DNA of 64,000 bases from assembly GCA_017311185.1 (NCBI GenBank), contig JAESUZ010004128.1, positions 124,001 to 188,000 on the forward strand, read 5' to 3'. Origin of the DNA: Proteles cristata cristata. Its lineage: Eukaryota > Chordata > Mammalia > Carnivora > Hyaenidae. This document shows positions 55,575-64,000 of the stretch, one piece after another (within the stretch, counting starts at the first letter, position 1; each line of letters opens with the position of its first letter). Below the pieces are notes generated by a model. It worked only from the letters and a program-made list of their open reading frames with translations. It was not told where the DNA came from and searched no databases. A program made the translations under genes and the position numbers.

Positions 55575-56495
55575 AACCCAAAAAATAACAGGTGTTGGCC
55601 AGGATCTGGAACAACTAAAGCCCTTCTGCGTGCTTGTGGGAGCATAAAATGTTACAGCTGCTGTGGAAAACAGAACTGCAATCTCTCAAAAGTTAGAAAC
55701 AGAACACCACATGGTACAGCAACTTCACTTCCGAGGCTACACCCAAAAGAACTGAAAGATGGGACCCAAACAGATATTTGTATCCAGTTCTACAGTGTTT
55801 TACCTCATGATACTGTAATGTTATTCATGCCAGCGGTACTCAAGAAAGCTTAACATACAGGGTGCCTGGGGGGCTCAGTCAGTTAAGCATCCGACTTCAG
55901 CTCAAGTCATGATCTCATGGTTTGTGGGTTCAAGCCTTGCATCAGGCTCTGTGCTGACAGCTCAGAACCTGGAGCCTGCTTCAGATTCTGTGTCTCCCTC
56001 TCTCTCTGTCCCTCCTCCACTCACACTCTATCTCTCCGTCTCTCAAAGATAAGTAAACATTAAAAAAAAAATTTTTTTTAAAGCCAAAATGTCCACCAAT
56101 GGATGGATGGATGAACAAAACGCATGACATACATTCCATGGGACGTATTATTCAAGCTCTAAAAAGGAAGGAGATGCTGAAGTTACTACATGGATGAACC
56201 TTGAGAACTTAGGCTGAGTGGAACAAGTCACAAAAGACCCATACTGTAAGAACATGCTTACAAGACGTACCCGGAACATCGAATTCGTAGAGACAGAGAG
56301 TAGAATGGTGGCTGCAGGGGGCCGAGAGAGGGGGACATGGGGAGTTGGTATTTGATGGGTTTAGAGTTTCAGTTTCAAAAGCTGAGAGAAGCTCTGGAGA
56401 CAGATGGTGGCACAGCAATGGATGCATTTAATGCCGCTTCTGCGCGGTTAAAATGGTGCATTGTATGTTGTGCATATTACATGTGGTTTTTAAAA
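55575..56495 (+). mobile_element. L1 3' region inserted in L2
   Basis: Sense L1 order: acaggtgttggccaggatctg, gctgctgtggaaaacagaac, atgatactgtaatgttattca, caaaatgtccaccaatggatgg, ggatgaaccttgagaactta, a gtggctgcagggggc segment and a gcattgtatgttgtgcatat end. A SINE interrupts it at 55,860. L2 sequence on both sides shows the L1 came later than the L2. Confidence 0.84.
55860..56085 (+). mobile_element. SINEC long A, in L1
   Basis: The head is gggtgcctggggggctcagt. The body is class A with gattctgtgtctccctctctc, and the tail ctcaaagataagtaaacatt. It splits the L1 between its agcaccattattcat-type segment and its aatgtccaccaatgg segment. Confidence 0.92.
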
Positions 56496-56780
56496 ATCCA
56501 AAACCCTTAGACAGGAGGCCTCCCATGATCTAGGCCCTGCAACCTGGTGGACTCCCCTCTCATTCTGGCCTTCGCCACACTGTCAGGGCCCCGTGAACCC
56601 CCCAGGCCTTCTTCCTCTGCCATTCCGCCCTCCCCAGCCCGGCAGGCTGGCCCTGGAGGAAACACCACCTCCATGGAGAAGCCTCCCTCATGCTCCAACC
56701 CTCAGTCAACCCCCATTCTCTTCTGTCATGTCCTACTCCTTCGTGACACAGCCCAGGGGACTTTGTACGCATACCAAGTG

Positions 56781-58732
56781 GCTTAATTAAAGCTGCCTTA
56801 TTCTTTAGGCAACAGTGAAAGCCCAAGGCTCCCATCAAGCATCACTCCACTTGCGGGGTCCCCCAGGCTTCCGCAGGTGACACCCTCATTTCACTTGGAC
56901 ATAACTCAGGATGACTGCGCACCTTCAGGGGGTCTTTCTGAGGACCCTTCTCTTGTCTCCTGCACTCCCCCTGGAGAAGGCGCTTCAGGTCACCTCTCTT
57001 GGCTCTTAACTGAGTAGTTTCCAAAGGGGGGAAACTCTTCAACTTTCAAAATAAAAAATAGATTTTTAAAGGCTTCCTCCATGCCCTGCCTTCCATCCCC
57101 GGGAGCCGCTCCTGGGGGGGAATTCCTCTGAAATGAAATCGGGAAGGGCTCCAGGATCCAGAAGAGCTCATGTTTCCAATATTAAGGCTCTGACTTCTGA
57201 GGACACAGCCCAGCCCATTCTTTAATCACAGCTGAGGAAATTCCCCCGGCCTGGGTAAAAGATCGTAATATCTTAAGAAGGCCGATGAGCTCATGAAAAG
57301 CGGTTGAACTTAGGATGCCGAGACACTCCCAGGCATCTCCTTCAGCTCCTTCTCTCCTGCACGAGCCCCTCGAATTTTCCAGAGGGGCACCACACCAAAC
57401 TGTTAAGGATTTTCAAAATGGCTTTTATTTAATGTGTGACAAAGCAGAGAGCTGTCTGCGCTCTATTTCCTTCATACTCTCTGTGGCAGTATCTTCATCG
57501 TCAATATTAAATAGCACAGAAAAGTAAGTTTAAAAGTATTTTGAACACATTCATCTTTGACGGACGTGGCATTCCAAATTTTAACTTTCTGTGGGAGGAT
57601 TATCTCATATCCACCTTGAAGTTGTATGGGAGAAAGTAGGACATCAGAAGATCTCAGATGATGAGAAGCAGGAAAGCCTTCGTAATTATTAAAACACCTA
57701 AAATTTGCAAGGAATGCCAAAGATGTCAGTACCAATGGTTTATTTGTTCATCCAACAATGTTCACAAGCAAACTACCCACCCTCCTTCTTTAACTTGGAG
57801 AAATAATGGAACAAAGGAAATGGAAAAACGTATAGTTCACTGTAGGTGGAAAGCCATTTTCCAAAGCTCCCTGTCAACACAGTGGATTCCTGCCACTTCT
57901 CTGTCGCGAACGTATACACGTATGACATACTTACTCCATTTCCTTGACTCATAAAACAAAAGATTAAAATGTCAGGTGACAACGAAGGGTGGAGATGAGG
58001 AGCGATTTTTGTTTTCTTGTCTTTTGGAGTCGCATCAATCCTACTCTACCAGAGCGAAGACAAACGTGAGTCTGGAAATAAAGAAAGCGTTTTGTAGATG
58101 ACAGTTGTTTGTAAGTGTAGAAAGCGAGAGATTTCCATGTATGGACCTGAAGTGCATTCCAGTGCAGTGTCAAGTTTTGTGTGCGATAAGGCCAGAGCAG
58201 GAAGCCACTCGAGGTCAGGAAGGAAGCGCTGTCAGGCCTGCGAGCTGGCACGGTCGTTCAGGGAGCTGGGCAGGCTCAGGGCTCCAGCTCAGTAACCGCT
58301 GCCCTATTTTTACAAGATAAACAGTGTGACTAGCACAGAACCCTCATGGCGGCTGCTTCAGATTCATCCCAGCCACATGAGGAGCCCCCTCTTAGCCCTC
58401 GCCAGGCTTCGCAAGTCTCCCCAAAATGTAAAGCCACTGTTTCCCCTGGGACATGGGACAGAGATGGCTCAGAGGACCTGGTTGTGGCCTTTTCTTCAGT
58501 ATCCATAGCTGGCTTTGGCCGCCTCTAGATCTCCCAGCAGATGGCCAAGTATCCCTTGTTTCTCTACCCACCTCAATATATGAGCAGCCCCCCTGTGCTG
58601 GGAAAGAAATCCTCCTGTGAGTCAATGTTAGGAAGAGAAAGTTCTCACCTTAATCACGACATGTCTAAAATGCAGTCAGCCAGCAGAACCCATTGGACTG
58701 ATGCCCTTGACAATGCTTTTCAGAGTTAATTT
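56781..58732. other. Unassigned stretch
   Basis: About 1.95 kb with no recognised SINE or LINE beyond the possible L2 lead-in at the left. Several frames of 60-98 codons overlap on both strands, none with a domain. Low-CpG unique sequence dominates. Confidence 0.48.
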
Positions 58733-58850
58733 CCTGATCAATAAACATTGACTGGGTGTCTACTGTGGGCTAAGTATTGTGTGGGGCATGAGGCTGCTGA
58801 GGTTTAGTTAACTGCCTTGAACCTCATGGAGTACACATGCCGAGTGCTAA
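58733..58850 (-). repeat. L2 3' end, antisense
   Basis: The segments atcaataaacattgactggg, gtctactgtgggctaagtat, a tggggcatgaggctg part and cttgaacctcatggagtaca match the reverse-complemented L2 end. Confidence 0.6.
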
Positions 58851-58910
58851 CACACTCGCTCCTCTGTTAAGATACTAACACTTGTATGCATTGTGGTGAG
58901 GGCGGTGATA

Positions 58911-59130
58911 AAAGGTGTAGAGGGGCGCCTGGGTGGCTCAGTTGGTTAAGTGTTTGACTTTGGCTCAGGTCATGATCTCGTGGTTCGTGAGTTCAAGCCC
59001 TGCATGGACTCACTACTGTCAGTGTGGAGCCCGCTCCCGTTTCAGATCCTCTGTCCCCCTCTCCCTCTCTGCCCCTTCCCCACTGCTCTCTCTTTTAAAA
59101 ATAAATTGAAAAACAAATTAAAGGTACAGA
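58911..59130 (+). mobile_element. SINEC long copy, C-like
   Basis: The SINE (58,922 to about 59,119) has the head ggggcgcctgggtggctcag and a mixed body (gtgtggagcccgctcccgtt). The TSD is aaaggtgtaga (58,911-58,921) against aaaggtacaga (59,120-59,130). Confidence 0.92.
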
Positions 59131-59884
59131 ATGCGCACAAAAGGAAGAGATTGGAGGGGGGTCCTAATCTAAACTCAAGCTGGGGAGGGACACTAAGAGA
59201 GACCCCAGGACAGGGGGGCATTTTCCAAAATTAGGAAGACAAAGAGCAGAGCATAGGAAGGTATGTTCCCAGGCCCAGGGCAGCCTCCGCTATGGCTTAG
59301 AGGCCAGAGACAGCACGGAGTGTGTGACAGCTTCACACAACAGCCCAGGAAGCAACAATGCACCATTGGGCACCTTCCTTGGAAAAATGAAGAAGAATCA
59401 GGACACGGGCTCAGTGGCCCACGTCCAGCCCTGGAAGCCCACGCGCGGTCTCACATCTAAAGCACGGACCACCTAGTGGGCAGAGCCGACCCATCTAACG
59501 TTGGAATCACAAAAAGGAAACCAAGTCAAAGAAAAAATACCCAACCATTAGTACTGCTTCATGCACAAACTATGATCAGTCTAATTTTAATTTTGTTCAT
59601 CAACAGATACTATTAAGAGGGTGAAATGTTCCTCATGAATCAATAAGAAACTAAGAGAAAATGGTGTGAAAGTGGGCAAAACCTTGTCAGGTACTTCACA
59701 AAAGGGGAAAGTCAAATAGCCAAGAAAATGTGGGAAAAGCTATCCATATCATCAGTAATCAACGAAGGGCAGGAGAAGGGCACAGTCTCTTAGGTCCAAC
59801 CTTGGCCTCCTTGGAGAAGAAGACCACCCCAGTCACCATGCTTACAGCAGCGCCCCACTCAGACCCTCTGCGCCCTTGCTGCGT
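59131..59884. other. Unassigned stretch
   Basis: I recognise no gene or named repeat over about 750 bases. Confidence 0.45.
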
Positions 59885-60045
59885 GTAATTGTTCCATTGT
59901 TTTCACCACTTGAAATGTCGTATTTATTTATTATTTGTCACCATCCACTGGGATGTAAACACAGTGACGTTAGGGGCTCTGTTTTGTTCCTTGTTGATTT
60001 CCTCCAAGCCTACACCACACAGTAGGTGATTGAGGAATATTGATT
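59885..60045 (+). repeat. L2 3' end
   Basis: The segments gtgtaattgttccattgttt, atttattatttgtcaccatc, cactgggatgtaaacacagtg, acgttaggggctctgttttg, and cacacagtaggtgattgagg followed by aatattgatta follow the sense L2 terminus. Confidence 0.67.
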
Positions 60046-60720
60046 AACTTGTGAGAGTGTCAGTTGGTAAAACCTCTTTGGAGAAAAGTTTAGTGTCACC
60101 CTGTACCATAGGAAGATATACACACAGGGTGACCCATCCTCGACACCCCGCAGGTACAGCATGGAGACACCTGCAGACAGGTGCAGGGCCACGTGTACAT
60201 GTCCATCACTGTCTTGTTGCAAATCATCAAAAACAGAATCTGGGGGCAAGTTTTGAAAACTTTTTGGAACATTGGCAACAAGGCAAATAGCACAAGCTCT
60301 AGAACGATGGACAGATGAAGCTGTGTTGCACAGGACAGAACGGAGCACTAAAAATGAACCCCCACAGCTACTTACCACCTGGATGAATCCTGCTAACGTA
60401 GAAGGAGCGAAAGAAGCAAGGACATAAATAAATGCATACACAATGACTCCGTTTATTTAAGTTGCACGAAGGCCAGATGAAACGGCAATATTTCGGGCTA
60501 CAACTCAAAGTGGTAAAAATTATAAAGGCAAAGCAAGGACCGTACAGTGCAGTCCTTACCTGTCTCTGAGAGGAAGAGGAAACGTGTGAGGGATCTGGGG
60601 AACTAGGGATCCGGGTAACTGGGGATCCGGGAAACTGTATCTCAGCCTGGGTGACATTTTTATGGGTGTCATATAATTACTTGTCAACCTGCATGTGGAT
60701 GCTTTTATACACTTTAAATA
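60046..60720 (+). mobile_element. Old L1-type 3' region
   Basis: Sense order typical of old L1: ttagtgtcaccctgtaccata, a caaatagcacaagctctag part, gcactaaaaatgaacccccac, tggatgaatcctgctaacgt and aatgcatacacaatgactccg. It ends ggatgcttttatacactttaaa. It is more diverged than the L1 at 46 kb. Confidence 0.68.
60591..60638. repeat. 16-bp minisatellite, three units
   Basis: Three adjacent 16-base units lie at 60,591-60,606, 60,607-60,622 and 60,623-60,638. They read ggatctggggaactag, ggatccgggtaactgg and ggatccgggaaactgt. They lie inside the old L1. Confidence 0.9.
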
Positions 60721-60731
60721 TTTATGTTCTA

Positions 60732-60900
60732 GGGGTGCTTGGGTGGCTCAGTCGGTTGAGCGTCTGACTTCAGCTCAGGTCATGATCTCACGATTGGTGG
60801 GCTCAAGCCCTGCATCGGGCTCTGTGCTGACAGCTCAGAGCCTGGAGCCTGCTTCTGATTCTGTGTCTCCCTCCCTCTCTGCACCTCCCTTGTTCGTTCT

Positions 60901-60936
<36 letters not shown>

Positions 60937-60966
60937 AATAAGTAAACATTAAAAAAATTTTTTTAA
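60732..60966 (+). mobile_element. SINEC long A
   Basis: The head is ggggtgcttgggtggctcag, with a class-A body, an expanded CT run and the tail ctcaaaaataagtaaacatt. It adjoins the end of the L1. No certain TSD was found. Confidence 0.93.
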
Positions 60967-61529
60967 TGCAAGAGATATTCAAGAACTTGTTTTTGAAAAA
61001 AACTCGCTGCCCAATGAGATTTACAACTTGGGCCTTTCTTTCTCTATATTCTTCCATGGTCTTACTGCCTGTGTTTTGAAAGCATGAGTCCAGTGATATT
61101 TCCATTCATGGACATTTTGGCTCAAAAAATCAAAGCAGATCTCAAGTTTCAAAGACCCAAGGGAAACAAGGTCACTACTGAACACGCCACTATTTATTGC
61201 TGGACCAACACCATTTAAGCTGTCAAATTAGGCTTTGATTTTAATATTCCTCAGTGAGGAAAGTACATATTTTTAGTAGCGTTCTTTTTTTCAGAATGCT
61301 TGTGGTGCTTACCCAAGCAACTAAAATCGCAGTCTAACAGCACACATTTTTAAAGCAAAGGTGGGAAAATATATCGAGTCAATAGTCTATCTTCATCTCC
61401 CAGCATAAACTGTTAATCATGTGTTGCAAGTTTGTTTCAGATTTACAGCATGCTCATAGTGATTTATGTTATATTTATATTTTTTATATTTGTATTATAA
61501 AGTGTTCCTTTCAAAATTGAAGGTACTTT
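60967..61529. other. Unassigned stretch
   Basis: I recognise no gene or named repeat in this AT-rich interval. Confidence 0.45.
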
Positions 61530-61785
61530 GGGGCACCTGGGTGCCACAGCTAGTTAAGTGTCCAATTCTTGATTTTGGCTCAGGTCATGATCCGGCGATT
61601 TTGTGAGTTCAAGTCCCATGTCTGGCTCTGCACTGACAGCGTGGAGTCTGCTTGGGATTCTCTTTCTCATGTGCTCTCTCTCTCTCTCTCTCCCTCTTTC
61701 TCTGCCCCTCCCCAACTTGTGCACACTTTCTCTCTCTCTCAATAATAAATAAATAAATAAACACTAAAAAGTTAAAAAAAAAAAA
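61530..61785 (+). mobile_element. SINEC long C
   Basis: The head is altered (ggggcacctgggtgccacag). The body reads gcgtggagtctgcttgggattc and the tail (aataa)n plus an A-run. No convincing TSD was found. Confidence 0.9.
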
Positions 61786-62394
61786 AGTGTGCATTGACCA
61801 AATTGGCCTTGGTCAGTTTACAACATTATAAAAGAAAAAGGAAAAAAATCTTTGGCCGTCATTATTAGTAAGTTGCCTAAGTTGTGTATACAGTTGTGTG
61901 TGTTGCAAATATTTTCTCTCAATTCATGACTTACCTTATTGTTTCCCTAACTTTTATTCTTTAGGAGATTGGTGATTTTCAAAAAGCCCATTTCAGCAAT
62001 CGTTTCATTTTATGCCAGTTAATGCTTAAGGACATTCTGAAGTAAAACTCTGCTTGGAATGAAAGGGTATTCTCAATCTCATCCATCCCTCCCATGTGTC
62101 TTTTAATTCTTTTTGGCATCCTGATTGCTAAACTAAAATTTGTGAACCTCACTGGGGCACCGTGGGAATGTTTAAAGAGACAGTAGCAAACAGTACCACA
62201 GAATGATAAGAAAAGGCAACACACACCATATAAGCTCTTCCTTAAGCAGACTAATTTTGCAGACAAAGCCAAAAACAAAAGAATCAAAGGTGTGAAGATT
62301 TGAAACTGAAGAAAAAGAGAGCATGATGACAGTCAGTGGGAGTGGGGTGGGGGTTGTGGCTGTGAGTAATTGCTAGAAGAACATGTAAGGGTAG
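61786..62394. other. Unassigned, possible L1 trace
   Basis: At about 61,880-61,960 the segment gttgcaaatattttctctcaa with catgacttaccttattgttt weakly resembles antisense L1 ORF2. The rest is unassigned. A 102-codon minus-strand frame (61,979-62,287) has no domain. Confidence 0.4.
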
Positions 62395-62555
62395 GTGTTA
62401 AGAATCCTGCTTCCAGCCAAGATGGGGTATCCAGGACCAGACCTATTCTCCACCCAGAAACTACTGAAAAACTGAACAAAATATATGAAACAATACTTCT
62501 CAAGACATTGGCCGTCAGGCAGCAGAGGATACTGTTTCCGGAGAGACTCTTCAAA
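62395..62555 (+). mobile_element. Possible L1 5' end fragment
   Basis: The segments gccaagatggggtatccagg, cacccagaaactactgaaaaa, aacaaaatatatgaaacaat and gacattggccgtcaggcagc resemble the 5' UTR of an old L1. It joins directly to ORF2-end sequence at about 62,556, so the L1 body between them is missing. Confidence 0.52.
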
Positions 62556-62609
62556 GAAGATGAGCATCTGAAGATGTTCCATACTGTTAGTCTTAAGGAA
62601 GTGCTCATT

Positions 62610-62852
62610 AAAACCACAAAAGAAGGGTGTCTGGGTGGCTCAGTTGGTTAAGAGTCTGACTTTGGCTCAGGTCATGATCTTGCAGAGCCCGGGTTGGAGC
62701 CTTGTATCTGGCTCTGTGCTGGCAGCTCAGAGTCTGAAGCCTGCTTCAGATTCTGTGTCTCTTGCTCTCTCTGTCCCTCCCCCGCTCTCACTCTGTCTCT
62801 CTCTTTGTCACTCTCAAAAATAAAAACATTAAAAAAAAAAAACCACAAAAGA
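62610..62852 (+). mobile_element. SINEC long A, in L1
   Basis: The SINE spans 62,624-62,838. The 14-bp TSD aaaaccacaaaaga is exact at 62,610-62,623 and 62,839-62,852. The target is L1 sequence. Confidence 0.95.
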
Positions 62853-62889
62853 CCACTTCACTCTTATTACAATATGTAAAGTGAAGGAA

Positions 62890-63018
62890 AGGGAAGGGAA
62901 GGGAAGGGAAGGGAAGGGAAGGGAAGGGAAAGGAAAGGAAAAAGGAAAGGAAAGGAAAGGAAGGGAAAGGAAGGGAAAGGAAGGGAAAGGAAGGGAAAGG
63001 AAGGGAAAGGAAGGGAAG
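62890..63018. repeat. Compound (GGGAA)n purine microsatellite
   Basis: Eight pure GGGAA units (62,891-62,930) are followed by GGAAA units and then about five to six copies of a ten-base aagggaaagg unit. One strand is entirely purine. It sits inside the L1 and shows two successive repeat periods. Confidence 0.96.
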
Positions 63019-63270
63019 GAAAAATGTGTAAAGTGTAAAAAACTAATCCTAGAAGTGTCAGCAAGGATGCTGAGGAACTTGAACTTCCTTACACTACTAG
63101 TGGGATCTGCCAACCACTCTGAAAACCATTTAACAGATTGTCTAAGAAGTTAAACATCACCCATATGACCTAGCCATTCCTATTCCACTCCTATATTTGT
63201 CTAAAATAAATAAAAGCATATGTTCAAAACAAAGTCTTCTACTTGAATGTTTATAGCAGCATTTGTTATC

Positions 63271-63463
63271 CAGTGGTTCTTAACTGGAGATATTTGGTGA
63301 ATCTGGAGACATTTCGGCTGTCACAACTGGGGATGCTATTGACATGCAATGAGTAGAGACCAGAAATTATGCTGGCTATTTTACAGTGCACAGCACAGGA
63401 CAGTCCCTCACCACAGACAATTATCCAGTCCACATGTCAATAGCGGCAAGGTGAGAAACTATG
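63271..63463 (+). mobile_element. hAT-Charlie type MITE (MER3/MER5-like)
   Basis: The start cagtggttcttaactgg and the order ctggagacatttcggctgtc, acaactggggatgct, gcacagcacaggacagtccc, acatgtcaatagcggcaagg and gagaaactatg fit a non-autonomous hAT DNA transposon common in mammals. It interrupts the L1. I am unsure of the exact MER name. Confidence 0.75.
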
Positions 63464-63546
63464 TCTGTGGTTACAAAAGGGAGCAACCCAAATGTCCACT
63501 ATTAGGTAAAGGGACAAACAAATCGTGTTATGTCCATACCATGGAA

Positions 63547-63890
63547 TACAGCTGACCCTTGAACATGGGTTTGAACTGCATGAGTCCACATATACATGGA
63601 CTTTTTTCAATAAATACAGGATAGTGCTATCAATGTATTTTCTCTTCCTTATGGTTTTCTTAATAACATTTTCTTTTCTCTAGCTTACTTTATTGTAGAA
63701 ACACAGTTTATAATACATAAAACCTATAAAATATGTGTGAATCAACTGTTGATGTTATCTGTAAGGCTTCCGGTCAACAGTAGGCTATTCATAAATAATT
63801 TTCGAGGGAGTCAAAAATTGTACTTGGATTTTTCAACTGTGCAGGGGGTCAGTACCCCTAATGCCCTTGCTCATCAAAGGTCAATTGAGT
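63547..63890 (+). mobile_element. MER2 (Tigger-type MITE)
   Basis: The element begins cagctgacccttgaacatgg just after a TA at 63,547-63,548. It continues gggtttgaactgcatgagtcc, ttctcttccttatggttttct, aaggcttccggtcaacagta and gggggtcagtacccctaa. It ends with the inverted terminus tcaaaggtcaattg at about 63,887. This is the MER2 order at nearly full length (about 340 bp). It is a fossil DNA transposon without a transposase gene. Confidence 0.9.
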
Positions 63891-64000
63891 TGTAAATGAT
63901 AATTTATTTGTAAGATGTGATCATTGGGTTTAGTGCTTTCACTCCTTATACTTGAAGGATCTCTCCCTCTTTTTCTTTTATAGACTATATTTATAGTTTT

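Larger units (their letters stand above)
54515..56780 (+). repeat. L2 copy broken by SINEs and L1
   Basis: L2 sense sequence appears in three blocks. 54,600-54,931 contains cagccacccttacatccagtc, then cactccgctagcccacactgcc. 55,072-55,140 contains aaatcacccaatgacttcta. About 56,497-56,780 contains aaaacccttagacaggaggcc, gatctaggccctgcaacctg and cattctggccttcgcc. In L2 these are consecutive, so the intervening SINEs and L1 inserted later. Confidence 0.68.
62556..63548 (+). mobile_element. L1 3' part with nested insertions
   Basis: L1 sense segments appear in four places. They are about 62,575-62,609 (cttaaggaagtgctcattaaa), 62,849-62,880, 63,035-63,268 (agtgtcagcaaggatgctgag, then atgtttatagcagcatttg) and 63,478-63,548 (gggagcaacccaaatgtccac). 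They are separated by a SINE, a purine microsatellite and a hAT-type MITE. Confidence 0.75.

Noticed and set aside
62829..63153. Frames rich in KGREGK or FPFLSLP repeats
   Set aside because: They are translations of the GGGAA purine array.
1..64000. CRISPR array, phage or plasmid modules, bacterial operons, endogenous retrovirus LTRs
   Set aside because: None was seen. Direct repeats here are target duplications, microsatellites or SINE copies, and I found no LTR pair or retroviral gag/pol/env motifs.

Overview
The window is mammalian nuclear DNA from a carnivore, most likely a cat (Felidae). The main evidence is about 40 copies of the tRNA-derived carnivore SINE (CAN-SINE/SINEC type). Their heads read ggcgcctgggtggctcagt and they carry the B-box-like ggttcgagccc. 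Three short L1 3' ends also match the L1 tail I associate with cats. I found no protein-coding gene, tRNA, rRNA or small RNA gene, CRISPR array, integrated retrovirus or bacterial-type operon. The longest open frames are about 190-210 codons and fall in repeats, microsatellites or unassigned DNA. The window is best read as intergenic or deep-intronic sequence, and the feature list is mainly a repeat map made by eye, without a repeat library.

SINE classes used in the entries. Long A: body gcctgcttc-gattctgtgtctccctc, tail ctcaaaaataaa. Long B: body gactgccagctcagagcc and gtttcagtctgtgactccc, tail tcctagaaataaa; its copies are close to one another, CpG-rich and often have perfect 17-bp target-site duplications (TSDs), so it looks youngest. 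Long C: body cagagcctgcttgggattctct, tail ctcaaaataaataaa. Short D: only the tRNA-like head followed by gtagagattacttaaa; diverged, so older.

Layout. 1-11,860: SINEs, L1, L2 and MIR fragments, a (TG)n array and an 80-bp tandem duplication. 11,861-16,600: repeat-poor, GC-rich DNA with two CpG-elevated patches and exon-like open stretches; this is the least explained part of the window. 16,600-31,600: alternating unassigned DNA and old repeats (MIR, L2, L1M), with two SINE-in-SINE nests. 31,600-34,700: a cluster of young SINEs, including an inverted pair around an AT-rich tract. 36,000-42,050: L1 remnants, including a 2.5-kb antisense L1 that keeps a decayed ORF2 C-terminal region, with SINEs landing in and beside it. 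42,050-45,400: unassigned DNA with a third CpG-elevated patch. 46,000-53,800: L1, MIR, a large TTTC/TTCC microsatellite and a repeat-poor 2.5-kb stretch. 54,400-56,800: an old L2 split by SINEs and an L1. 56,800-60,000: mostly unassigned. 60,000-64,000: a stack of L1, a SINE, a purine microsatellite and two DNA-transposon MITEs (hAT type and MER2).

There is no convincing undescribed multi-gene system. The best leads are the CpG-elevated, repeat-poor block at 12.8-14.9 kb with an exon-like open segment at 14,093-14,382, the CpG-elevated patch at 42.7-43.0 kb, and several recent SINE insertions that may be polymorphic.
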